A DNA stretch of 64,000 bases, from NCBI GenBank assembly GCA_030584185.1, contig CP129495.1:1977469-2041468 (forward strand), read 5' to 3'. Under the pieces are notes generated by a model. The model saw nothing but the letters and a program-made list of their open reading frames with translations. It made no database searches and was not told where the DNA came from. Below, one piece after another: positions 1-10,531 of the stretch (positions within the stretch are counted from its first letter, which is position 1; every line of letters starts with the position of its first letter). This DNA comes from Acidimicrobiia bacterium (GTDB lineage Bacteria > Actinomycetota > Acidimicrobiia > Spongiisociales > UBA11373). The translations under genes were made by a program, and so were the position numbers.

Positions 1-1143
<1,143 letters not shown>

Positions 1144-1150
1144 CCAGCCG

Positions 1151-3467
<2,317 letters not shown>

Positions 3468-3500
3468 TGACCGGCATGCCCTCGGGGGATCGAGGTCGGT

Positions 3501-3824
3501 GTGAGCAAGGCCTTCCACCTCGACGTGGTCTCGCCCGAGGCGATCGTGTGGTCCGGAGAAGCCGAGATGCTGACAACCCGGACCACCGAAGGCGAGATCG
3601 GCATCCTGGCCGACCACGAGCCGACCATGGCGGCGCTTGCCACCGGATCGTCCGAGATCCATGCCGCCGGCGGCGGCACCATCACCCTGGCGATCCATGG
3701 CGGGTTCCTCCAGGTGTTTCGCAACGAGGTGACGCTGCTCACCGACCGGGCCGAGATCGCCGAGGGGGATCGAGACCAGGCGCGGGAGCTGGCACGGGCC
3801 CTCGCCGAGGTGGAAGAGGGCTGA
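3501..3824 (+). CDS. atpC: F1F0 ATP synthase subunit epsilon, short form
   Basis: Central-stalk subunit, 107 residues from GTG at 3501. The N-terminal beta-sandwich is intact (FHLDVVSPEAIVWSGEAEML, then GEIGILADHEPTMAAL and ITLAIHGGFLQV). Family members usually have 120-140 residues with a two-helix C-terminal domain that can inhibit ATP hydrolysis; here only about one helix (DRDQARELARALAEVEEG) remains, so the inhibitory hairpin looks truncated. Last gene of the ATP synthase operon. Confidence 0.92.
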   Translation: MSKAFHLDVVSPEAIVWSGEAEMLTTRTTEGEIGILADHEPTMAALATGSSEIHAAGGGTITLAIHGGFLQVFRNEVTLLTDRAEIAEGDRDQARELARALAEVEEG

Positions 3825-3833
3825 CGCCCCCCG

Positions 3834-4265
3834 CTATCCGAACGAGGCGGCGAACTCGTCCAGTTGGCTCCTCAGGCCACCGCCGAGGGCGGAGGCCACC
3901 GGTCCCCAGAACAGCCCGGCGAGGACGCCACGCGACTGGGCGGTGAGAGCCGCCGCCACCGTGGTGCCCCCCGCCTCGGGCTGGATCTCGAGCACCATGA
4001 CGCCACTCATCTCGGCGGACTCGAGGGTGAGGCTCATCCCCCTCAGGGGCCGCGACTCGTCGACGATCGCCGACCCCCGATAGGTCCGGCCGGCCACCAG
4101 AGCGGTCCAGGAGAACGACGCCAGCCCGGAGTCGGTGGTGACCACGTCCGCCATCTCGTCGATCATTCCGAACCCCTGCCAGGTTTCGGCCCGCTGCAGG
4201 GCGTCCCACACGGCGGCGGGGCGGGCGGCGACTTGCACGCGGTGGGAGAAGGTGTCCCGGGGCAT
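3834..4265 (-). CDS. SRPBCC-family protein
   Basis: 143 residues with the START/Bet v1-like helix-grip pattern: an N-terminal strand (FSHRVQVAARPAAVWDALQRAETW) and a long amphipathic C-terminal helix (SALGGGLRSQLDEFAASFG). Such proteins bind hydrophobic ligands; no ligand can be named. Start ATG 4265 is chosen over a longer open frame because TAGCCT lies 8 nt upstream and the domain begins there. It is convergent with atpC. A second SRPBCC gene is at 36185-36619. Confidence 0.75.
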   Translation of the reverse strand: MPRDTFSHRVQVAARPAAVWDALQRAETWQGFGMIDEMADVVTTDSGLASFSWTALVAGRTYRGSAIVDESRPLRGMSLTLESAEMSGVMVLEIQPEAGGTTVAAALTAQSRGVLAGLFWGPVASALGGGLRSQLDEFAASFG

Positions 4266-4273
4266 GAACGGCG

Positions 4274-4279
4274 AGGCTA
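4274..4279 (-). promoter_or_regulatory. -10 element for the SRPBCC gene
   Basis: TAGCCT on the minus strand, 8 nt before ATG 4265; predicts a leaderless or nearly leaderless transcript. Confidence 0.45.
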
Positions 4280-4293
4280 GCCCGTGCCCCGCA

Positions 4294-4764
4294 TCAGCAG
4301 GCGAGCTCCACCGCGATCCCCAGGTTCTCGCTCCGGTCCTCCCACGCAGAGCAGGCCGCTGCCACCGCCCGGGCCAGGGCGTCGACCTCGGTCGAGGTCT
4401 CCAGTGCCGCCACGAAGGCTTCAGGATCGAGGGACTCGGTGTCGGCCAGGAACGCCTCACCTCCGGACACCAGCCGGCGAAGGGCCTCCACCAGCACCAG
4501 GTGCTCCGGCTCCATCTCGGCGGGAGGGCTGAGAGCCTCCAGCGCCTCCGCGGCACGTCTGCGCGCCTCCACCACGGTCGAGATGGCCTCCCGGCCTGGT
4601 GTCGATCCGGCGGGCACGGCGGCGAAGGTGTCGGCGGTCATGGATGCGATCACCTCCTGCACGGCCAGGTCGTAGGTCGCGATCGAGCCGGCATCGGCTC
4701 CGGAATCCCCTCCGCAGGCGGACAGCGAGGCCACGAGCGCCACGGCGAGGAGCGACCTGGTCAG
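4294..4764 (-). CDS. Putative lipoprotein, possible CTG start
   Basis: No family recognised. The mature part is helical and acidic (EALEALSPPAEMEPEHLVLVEA). The first ATG/GTG/TTG is GTG 4743, which would give MALVASLSAC and no positively charged n-region. Reading seven codons further upstream from CTG 4764 gives M-T-R-S-L-L-A-V-A-L-V-A-S-L-S-A-C, a textbook lipoprotein signal with lipobox LSAC. That CTG overlaps the TGA stop of the upstream M23 peptidase gene (4761-4763), so coupled initiation is plausible. With GTG the protein is 149 residues, with CTG 156. Probably an envelope lipoprotein. Confidence 0.65.
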   Translation of the reverse strand: MTRSLLAVALVASLSACGGDSGADAGSIATYDLAVQEVIASMTADTFAAVPAGSTPGREAISTVVEARRRAAEALEALSPPAEMEPEHLVLVEALRRLVSGGEAFLADTESLDPEAFVAALETSTEVDALARAVAAACSAWEDRSENLGIAVELAC

Positions 4765-5906
4765 CCGCTGCAGGCCTTGACGTTGCCCAGGCCGAGGAAG
4801 GTCGCCAGGGCGGCCCGGGTGGCGGGTCCGATCTTTCCGTCGATGTCGAGGCCGCCGTACGCCCTCTGGAAGGCCGCCACCGCAGCCTCCGTCTTCGGCC
4901 CGTACACGCCGTCGGCGGGGCCGGGGTCGTAGCCGGCGAGGGCGAGCAGCTTCTGCATCGACTTGGCGTCCTCTCCGCGGTAGCCGGGTCGGAGGATCCG
5001 GTTGGTGGTGTCCAGCGCCGGGACCACCGGGAGCACCTTGCCGATCCGGTCGATGTGCTGCCTGGTTGTTGGGCCGACCACCCCGTCGGCGGCGATGCCC
5101 CTGGCCTCCTGGAAGGCGCGCAGTGCGGTGATCGTCTTGGATCCGGCCACGCCGTCGATCGGGCCCGGATCGTGCCCGACCGCTGCCAGGAAGGCCTGCA
5201 GCTCGCGAACCTCGACGCCCCTGGTGTCCTGCTTGATGAGGGTGTTGCTCCCGAGGAGGTTGTCCAGGCTGGCGGTCGCCGGCTTGCAGATCGTCGGCGG
5301 GATGCCGGTCGCCGCGGAACGCAAGGATTCGTAGGGGTCGACGAGCACGCCGTCGGGGTCCATGAGCTCGAAGTGGAGGTGGGGCGAGGTGCCTTCAGCG
5401 TTTCCGCTGTCGCCCACCCAGCCGATCACCTGGCCGGCCTGCACCCGAGTGCCCAGGGCGAGGTCGGGGGCTATCCCCCAACCCTGGCCGTCGTCGGTGC
5501 CCGGGGTGTCGTTGTTGAGGTGGATGTACTTGGAGGTCCAGCCGTCGTCGTGGGCGATCCACAGCGTGCAACATCTGCTGTAGCTGTCGATCCAGGCCTG
5601 GTTGGTGCCGCCGTTGTACCGGCCGACCACGCCGTCGGCGACGGCGACCACAGGGGTCATCTTCGGCGACATGATGTCGATCCCGTGGTGGATGCCGGTG
5701 CCCCGCGCCGCCCAGAAGGAGGCGCTGTACCGGTTCTCGCCGCCGACGGGGAACACCATCGGGTAGTCGACCACCTCGCCGTACTCGTGCTGGGGCCCGT
5801 CGAAGGGGGCGGCGTGGTTGGCCTCGGCCGGGGATGCAGGAACCATGGCGAGAGCAGCCGTCAACGCCACGGCGAGTCCGATGCTGGCTGCTCTGCTGGG
5901 GCGCAT
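4761..5906 (-). CDS. Secreted M23 metallopeptidase with two peptidoglycan-binding domains
   Basis: 381 residues. A signal peptide (MRPSRAASIGLAVALTAALA, cleaved near SPAEA) is followed by an M23/LytM fold with zinc ligands in GIHHGIDIM (HxxxD) and PHLHFEL (HxH), then two PG_binding_1 repeats (VRELQAFLAAVGHDPGPIDG and AKSMQKLLALAGYDPGPADG). It probably cuts peptidoglycan cross-links or, if inactive, activates amidases. ATG 5906 is chosen because the signal peptide starts there; a longer frame to 6008 has only a polar, Pro/Arg-rich lead. TAGCGT at 5963-5968 is a possible -10 with a leader of about 50 nt. Confidence 0.9.
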   Translation of the reverse strand: MRPSRAASIGLAVALTAALAMVPASPAEANHAAPFDGPQHEYGEVVDYPMVFPVGGENRYSASFWAARGTGIHHGIDIMSPKMTPVVAVADGVVGRYNGGTNQAWIDSYSRCCTLWIAHDDGWTSKYIHLNNDTPGTDDGQGWGIAPDLALGTRVQAGQVIGWVGDSGNAEGTSPHLHFELMDPDGVLVDPYESLRSAATGIPPTICKPATASLDNLLGSNTLIKQDTRGVEVRELQAFLAAVGHDPGPIDGVAGSKTITALRAFQEARGIAADGVVGPTTRQHIDRIGKVLPVVPALDTTNRILRPGYRGEDAKSMQKLLALAGYDPGPADGVYGPKTEAAVAAFQRAYGGLDIDGKIGPATRAALATFLGLGNVKACSG

Positions 5907-6004
5907 GGTCTCCGGCCTTCTGCGCGGCTTCCCTGGGGGCGAGTCGCCCCGAGGGGATGGCAACGCTAGTCGAAGACGCGAAAAAGCACCATGTGGCGAA
6001 CCGG

Positions 6005-7081
6005 TCATGGCGTGCCGGCGGCGTCGGCGGGCCTGGTCGGCAAGGAGCCGCAGAACCGGCTCACGACGCTCGGATCGGGTGATCCCTCGAGCACCGGGTG
6101 GCTGTCGGAGGCCAGGTAGGCCGGGATCAACCGAGCGGTGATCGAGCCGTCACGCTCCACCACGATCTCGGCGACCGCAGTCACGTCGCGATCCGGGCCT
6201 TGGGCGCTCCACACGAAATTGCCCATCCCCCAGAAGATAGGGCGGTCCTGGAAATACTCGAACGGAAGCAGGCGATGGTGATGGTGGGCGATCACGGCGT
6301 CCGCCCCGGCTTCGATCAGGGTCTCGGCCCGCTCCCTCTCCAGCTCGGTCGGGATTCGCGTCTCGTTGTACTCACCCTGGTGAAGTGAGACCAGCACGAT
6401 GTCCACCTGCTGGTCCAGGGCCGACACCACCTCTCGCATCAGGTCGAAGCGAGCCGGCGCCACGCCCGGATGATCCGGTTCTGCGAACCAGGGGTTGATC
6501 AGCGCCGGCCCGGCGGGGTAGGCGGAGGTGTAGGTGAGCCCGGTCACCCCGGAGAATGCCACCACGGCGATCGTCCAGCCGCCACGTTCGAACACCGCCG
6601 GTTGCGTCGCCTCGGACTGGTCGGCGCCGGCCCCGATCGGGTTGAGCCCCAGTGCCTCCAGGTTTCGTCGCCCTTCGACCAGCTTCTCGAAGCCGAAGTC
6701 CCCGGCATGGTTGTTGGCCATCACGGTGACGTCGATGCCGTACTTCGCCAGGACCGGAAGCGCCGATGTGTCGCAGCGCAGATTGTTCGGCTTGTTGGAC
6801 ATGATGGCGCCGCCGTCCGCCGGGGCGCACTCCAGGTTGGCGATGGTGAGTGCGTCGCGCAGGAAGATGCCCTGCATCCCGGTGAAGGCGATGTCGTGAC
6901 CCATCCGGCGGAAGGTCCCTTCGAAACAATCGCAGAGCAGGATGTCCCCGACGGCGTGGATGACCACCCGCTCGCGCCTCTCGGGCGGCTCCGGAGGCTC
7001 GGGGCTCGCCGCCGCCTGCGAGATCGGTGTCGCCGCCGCCAGGGCGAGGAGCAGGGCGGCGGTGGCTCGACGGGCGGTCAT
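6005..7081 (-). CDS. CapA-family protein (poly-gamma-glutamate synthesis type), secreted
   Basis: 358 residues with an N-terminal signal peptide (MTARRATAALLLALAAATP). Metallophosphatase-like CapA motifs are in order: AVGDILL, ANLECA, MANNHAGDFG, GADAVIAHHHHR and WGMGNFVW. The family is linked to capsule or poly-gamma-glutamate production, but no capB/capC lies nearby, so the substrate is unknown. ATG 7081 is preferred over ATG 7105 because TACCCT sits 8 nt upstream. Divergent from the LmbE-like gene. Confidence 0.85.
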   Translation of the reverse strand: MTARRATAALLLALAAATPISQAAASPEPPEPPERRERVVIHAVGDILLCDCFEGTFRRMGHDIAFTGMQGIFLRDALTIANLECAPADGGAIMSNKPNNLRCDTSALPVLAKYGIDVTVMANNHAGDFGFEKLVEGRRNLEALGLNPIGAGADQSEATQPAVFERGGWTIAVVAFSGVTGLTYTSAYPAGPALINPWFAEPDHPGVAPARFDLMREVVSALDQQVDIVLVSLHQGEYNETRIPTELERERAETLIEAGADAVIAHHHHRLLPFEYFQDRPIFWGMGNFVWSAQGPDRDVTAVAEIVVERDGSITARLIPAYLASDSHPVLEGSPDPSVVSRFCGSLPTRPADAAGTP

Positions 7082-7089
7082 CGGCGGCG

Positions 7090-7095
7090 AGGGTA
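7090..7095 (-). promoter_or_regulatory. -10 element for the CapA-like gene
   Basis: TACCCT on the minus strand, 8 nt before ATG 7081; it lies inside the longer alternative reading frame and so argues for the shorter protein. Confidence 0.45.
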
Positions 7096-7136
7096 CCGGC
7101 GGCATGGTCGGCGGGGATGGTTAGTGTCGCCCCGTC

Positions 7137-7955
7137 ATGGCTGGACTCCTCGCCTTTCACGCCCACCCCGACGACGAGTCGATCTCGATGGGGGGCACCA
7201 TGGCCGAGCTGGCCGGGCGAGGGGTCCCGGTGACGGTGGTCACCGCCACCCGGGGTGAGGCCGGCGAGATCCACGGCGAGCCCGACCCGGAGTCGGTCCG
7301 CCCCCGTCTCGGCGAGATGCGCGAGGCCGAGGAGCGCGCCGCCCTGGCCGTCCTCGGGGTGACGGACATCGAGTTCCTCGGCTACCGCGACTCGGGGATG
7401 ATGGGAACACCCGAGAACTCCCGACGAGACGCCTTCTGGAACGCCGACTTCATGGAGGCCACCGGCCGGCTGGTGCGCCTGATCCGGGATCGTCGACCGA
7501 CCGTGGTCACCGCCTACGACCCGTTCGGTGGATACGGCCATCCCGACCACGTCCAGGTGCACCGCGTTGGCACCGCCGCCTTCTTCGGCGCTCCCGACCG
7601 GGGGCGTTTCCCCGTCTCCGAGTTCGGTGAGCCCTGGGAGCCGGAGACACTGCTGTGGGCCTCCTGGTCGCGCGATCGGATGATCCGGGTGCGGCGGGCG
7701 ATGCAGGCCGACCTCGGCGCCGACGATCCGGGGGAGGAGCCGGCCACCGGGTTCCTGTCCCGGTTCCTCACCCTCCGTCGGGACGTCTCGAGGTTCGCCG
7801 AGACCAAGCATCGCGCGCTTCTGTGTCACTCCACTCAGTTCTCTGCCGAGTCCTGGGTGCGCGGAGCCGCCGCAGACCTCCGTTCCGAGTTCCTCGGGGA
7901 AGAGGTGTTCGTCGGGGTCTGGGCCGCCTCAGGAGATCCGTTCGCCGCCCTCTGA
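7137..7955 (+). CDS. PIG-L / LmbE-family deacetylase (MshB/Mca-like)
   Basis: 272 residues. Zinc-site motifs are AHPDDES near the N-terminus and GHPDHVQVHR near residue 135-145. The family removes acetyl or acyl groups from GlcNAc-type substrates; in actinobacteria the closest roles are mycothiol biosynthesis (MshB) and mycothiol-conjugate amidase (Mca). No other mycothiol gene is in the window, so the exact substrate is open. The start ATG 7137 has TAGTGT 9 nt upstream. Confidence 0.85.
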   Translation: MAGLLAFHAHPDDESISMGGTMAELAGRGVPVTVVTATRGEAGEIHGEPDPESVRPRLGEMREAEERAALAVLGVTDIEFLGYRDSGMMGTPENSRRDAFWNADFMEATGRLVRLIRDRRPTVVTAYDPFGGYGHPDHVQVHRVGTAAFFGAPDRGRFPVSEFGEPWEPETLLWASWSRDRMIRVRRAMQADLGADDPGEEPATGFLSRFLTLRRDVSRFAETKHRALLCHSTQFSAESWVRGAAADLRSEFLGEEVFVGVWAASGDPFAAL

Positions 7956-7980
7956 GCCCTCACAGCGTCGCCGTCGGGCG

Positions 7981-7986
7981 TAGGCT
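7981..7986 (+). promoter_or_regulatory. -10 element for the HisA-like gene
   Basis: TAGGCT, 6 nt before GTG 7993. Confidence 0.4.
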
Positions 7987-7992
7987 CTGCGG

Positions 7993-8730
7993 GTGGACCT
8001 GTACGCCCGCATCAACATCCTCGACGGCCGTGCTGTTCGGCTGCCCCACGGAGACGTCCGCCACGCCATTGCCCTCGACGCCGACCCGGTGGCGCGCGCC
8101 ATGGGCTGGGTGAGCAAGGGAGCCGACCACCTCCACGTGGTCGATCTCGATGCAGCCGCCTATGGGGACTACGAGAACCGGCCGCTGATACGGGACATCA
8201 TCGAGGCGGTGTCGGTCCCGGTTCAGGTGGCAGGCGGGGTCCGATCCGGTTCCGAGGTCGAGAGGCTCCTCGGATACGGCGCCTCGCGGGTGGTGATGGG
8301 CACCGCCGCCATCGAAGACCAGGTCGCGCTGTGGGACCTGTGCCGCGACTACCCGGACCGGATCGCCGTCGGGCTCGACGTCCGGCCCGACGAGGAACTG
8401 GCGATCCGCGGGTGGATGGTCGACAGCGGGGTGTACATGGAGCAGGCCCTGCTGGAACTCTCGTCGGCAGGGGTGGCCGCCTTCTTCGTCTCCGAGGCGG
8501 GGCGCGACGCCCTGGAGGAGCAGTCGAACCTGGGGATCCTTCGCCGGGCCCTGGAACTCGCAGATGAGCCGGTGATCGCCGCCGGGGGCGCCAGGGATCG
8601 TGACGACCTGCGGTCCCTGGTCACCCTTCAGGCCGGAGGCAGGCATCTCTCGGGAATCGTCGTCGGGCGCGAGGTGACCGAGGGGCGGTTCACCATGGCA
8701 GAGGCGATCGAGGTCCTCGGCGGCGCCTAA
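7993..8730 (+). CDS. HisA-like (beta/alpha)8 barrel, probably not an active HisA
   Basis: 245 residues, the length of HisA/PriA. Conserved parts: LDGRAVRL, HLHVVDLDAA, QVAGGVRSGSEVERLLGYGASRVVMGTAA, AVGLDV and the C-terminal phosphate-binding VIAAGGARDRDDLR. The first catalytic acid (Asp in the usual PAIDL/PAVDV) is Asn8 (ARINILDG), while the second, Asp129 in GLDV, is kept. The usual TDI..DGT..GPN segment reads SEAGRDALEEQSN. No other his gene is nearby. Most likely a divergent paralogue of unknown substrate; the stop overlaps that of the convergent membrane gene. Confidence 0.75.
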   Translation: MDLYARINILDGRAVRLPHGDVRHAIALDADPVARAMGWVSKGADHLHVVDLDAAAYGDYENRPLIRDIIEAVSVPVQVAGGVRSGSEVERLLGYGASRVVMGTAAIEDQVALWDLCRDYPDRIAVGLDVRPDEELAIRGWMVDSGVYMEQALLELSSAGVAAFFVSEAGRDALEEQSNLGILRRALELADEPVIAAGGARDRDDLRSLVTLQAGGRHLSGIVVGREVTEGRFTMAEAIEVLGGA

Positions 8731-9386
8731 CCCCGGGGGCGTCCCGCCAGCCGGGCGCCGACCCAGATGAGAACCAGGCCGACCAGCAGAGTCGGGGGGA
8801 GGGCAGCGGCCCCACCGAGACGGGAGGCCACCCCTCCCAGCGCCGGGGTGATCGCACCCAGAGCAAGGAGAGCGTTCCCCGCCACCTGCGTTCCGCCGCC
8901 TCCGCCTCCCAGGCGTTGCCACCCGGATCGTATGGCTCCTCCAGCCAGGTAGGTGACGGCGAACACGTTGAGGAACGGCGTGAAGATGCGCACCCACCCC
9001 CATCCGAGAGACGCTCCGGCCAGATCCCCCGACGGCAGGGGGGCAACCGGGGACATCATCACTGCCAGGGTGCATCCGGCCGCCACCACTCCAACCGTGC
9101 GGACGATCTGGGAGGCGGTCTCGGCCCGGTGGTGCAGGTGCACCGTCCCCAGCGCCAGGATCGCTCCGCCGAGCACGGCGCCTGCGGTGTACCAGATGCG
9201 GAAGGCGGCAGGAGACCACCCGAATCTCTCGACATGAGCGGCGGCGCCGGTTCCCAGGCCGTAGAGGACGACCCCCAGGCCCCACCAGAGGAGGTGACGG
9301 CGACCCGGCGCCTTCGCCCAGCGTCGCATGAGATCGAAGCCGAACCCGGCGGCGAGGAGCGTCGTCATCAGGGACACGGCGAGCAC
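8727..9386 (-). CDS. Multi-pass membrane protein, unknown function
   Basis: About 219 residues from GTG 9386, with six to seven predicted hydrophobic segments (LAVSLMTTLLAAGFGF, LWWGLGVVLYGLGTGAAA, AGAVLGGAILALGTVHL, VGVVAAGCTLAVMM, FTPFLNVFAVTYLAG, LLALGAITPALGGVA, LLVGLVLIWVGARL). No family recognised. The open frame extends to TTG 9446, but that adds only a polar segment; ATG 9368 is a third option. Convergent with the HisA-like gene. Confidence 0.65.
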   Translation of the reverse strand: MLAVSLMTTLLAAGFGFDLMRRWAKAPGRRHLLWWGLGVVLYGLGTGAAAHVERFGWSPAAFRIWYTAGAVLGGAILALGTVHLHHRAETASQIVRTVGVVAAGCTLAVMMSPVAPLPSGDLAGASLGWGWVRIFTPFLNVFAVTYLAGGAIRSGWQRLGGGGGGTQVAGNALLALGAITPALGGVASRLGGAAALPPTLLVGLVLIWVGARLAGRPRG

Positions 9387-9500
9387 CGGCTCAGGATGGC
9401 CGGGTCGTGATCCGACGGCGTGTCGGGCCGGGTTGGGGAGCGACAACCGCTCCGATCACGAATCGGGCGACGGCTGTTTGCAGGCACCGACTCCGATTGC

Positions 9501-9517
9501 CGTCGGCCGAGCCGACG
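9501..9517 (-). terminator. Hairpin downstream of korB
   Basis: Perfect 7-bp stem CGTCGGC / GCCGACG with a 3-nt loop, 7 bases past the korB stop. No T-run follows, so it may terminate weakly or stabilise the 3' end. Confidence 0.4.
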
Positions 9518-9523
9518 AGGGTC

Positions 9524-10531
9524 TCAGCCGACGGTCCAGGTGCCAGCCGAGGCGATGAGCGCCGCCAGATCGCCTGGACCCTTGCGTGCCTGGGCGTCGT
9601 GGATCTGCCCCTGGAGGGTGTCCTCGTAGACGGGTCGCTCCTTGGAGCGGAAGATCCCGACCGGGGTCGGTCCGAACGGGCCATGGCTCAGCCGGCTCAG
9701 GGCGTACGCCGCCGCAGGGTCGTCGGCGTGGGCGTCGTGGACGTGGACGGCATCGATCCCCACCTCGGCCACCTCCACGATCCGTGCCGAACCCCCTTCG
9801 ATCACCACTCCCCGGGAACCGTCGGGTCCGAACACGACCTTCTCACCGTGGGTGAGGTTGATCCGATTCACCTCGCGCTCCTCCCGTCCGGTGAGGGCGG
9901 CAAACGCCTTGTCGTTGAACACGTTGCAGTTCTGGTAGATCTCGACGAACGCCGCCCCGCGATGCTCGTGCGCCGCCGCCAGGATCTCTTGCGTGTGGGG
10001 GCGGTCCATGTCGATGGTGCGGGCCACGAACGAGGCCTCGGCCCCCAGGGCAAGGCTCACCGGGTTGAACGGGTGGTCGATCGACCCCGACGGGCTCGAC
10101 TTGGTCCGCTTCCCCACCTCCGAGGTTGGGGAGTACTGCCCCTTGGTCAGGCCGTAGATCTGGTTGTTGAACAGCAGGATCTTGACGTTGACGTTGCGGC
10201 GGAGGGTGTGGATCAGATGGTTGCCCCCGATCGACATGGCATCGCCGTCACCGCTCACCACCCATACCGAGAGGTCGGGCCGGGCGACGGCCACACCGCT
10301 GGCGATGGCCGGTGCCCGGCCGTGGATGCTGTGCATCCCGTAGGTGTTCATGTAATAGGGGAAGCGTGCGGCACACCCGATGCCGGAGATGAAGACGATG
10401 TCCTCCCGGGCGATTCCGGCCTCGGCCATGAAGTTCTGGACCGAAGCCAGGATCGTGTAGTCGCCGCAGCCGGGACACCACCGCACCTCCTGGTCGGTCT
10501 GGAAGTCCTGCCGGGAGTACTCGACGGTCAT
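9524..10531 (-). CDS. korB: 2-oxoacid:ferredoxin oxidoreductase subunit beta
   Basis: 335 residues. The thiamine-diphosphate site is SGDGDAMSIGGNH followed by LLFNNQIYGLTKGQYSP; Fe-S ligands include RWCPGCGDY. With KorA it converts 2-oxoglutarate (or a related 2-oxoacid) and CoA to the acyl-CoA with reduction of ferredoxin, as in actinobacterial KorAB. The start overlaps korA by 4 bases (10528-10531). Substrate preference cannot be read from the sequence. Confidence 0.93.
   Translation of the reverse strand: MTVEYSRQDFQTDQEVRWCPGCGDYTILASVQNFMAEAGIAREDIVFISGIGCAARFPYYMNTYGMHSIHGRAPAIASGVAVARPDLSVWVVSGDGDAMSIGGNHLIHTLRRNVNVKILLFNNQIYGLTKGQYSPTSEVGKRTKSSPSGSIDHPFNPVSLALGAEASFVARTIDMDRPHTQEILAAAHEHRGAAFVEIYQNCNVFNDKAFAALTGREEREVNRINLTHGEKVVFGPDGSRGVVIEGGSARIVEVAEVGIDAVHVHDAHADDPAAAYALSRLSHGPFGPTPVGIFRSKERPVYEDTLQGQIHDAQARKGPGDLAALIASAGTWTVG

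Noticed and set aside
4599-5969. 456-residue plus-strand frame over the M23 peptidase
   Set aside because: The minus-strand gene has clear zinc and peptidoglycan-binding motifs; this frame is a mirror of its codon bias.
9501-9517. Full intrinsic terminators with T-tracts
   Set aside because: Hairpins here, at 15909 and at 34824 are strong but none is followed by a T-run, so they are listed as hairpins with moderate confidence only.
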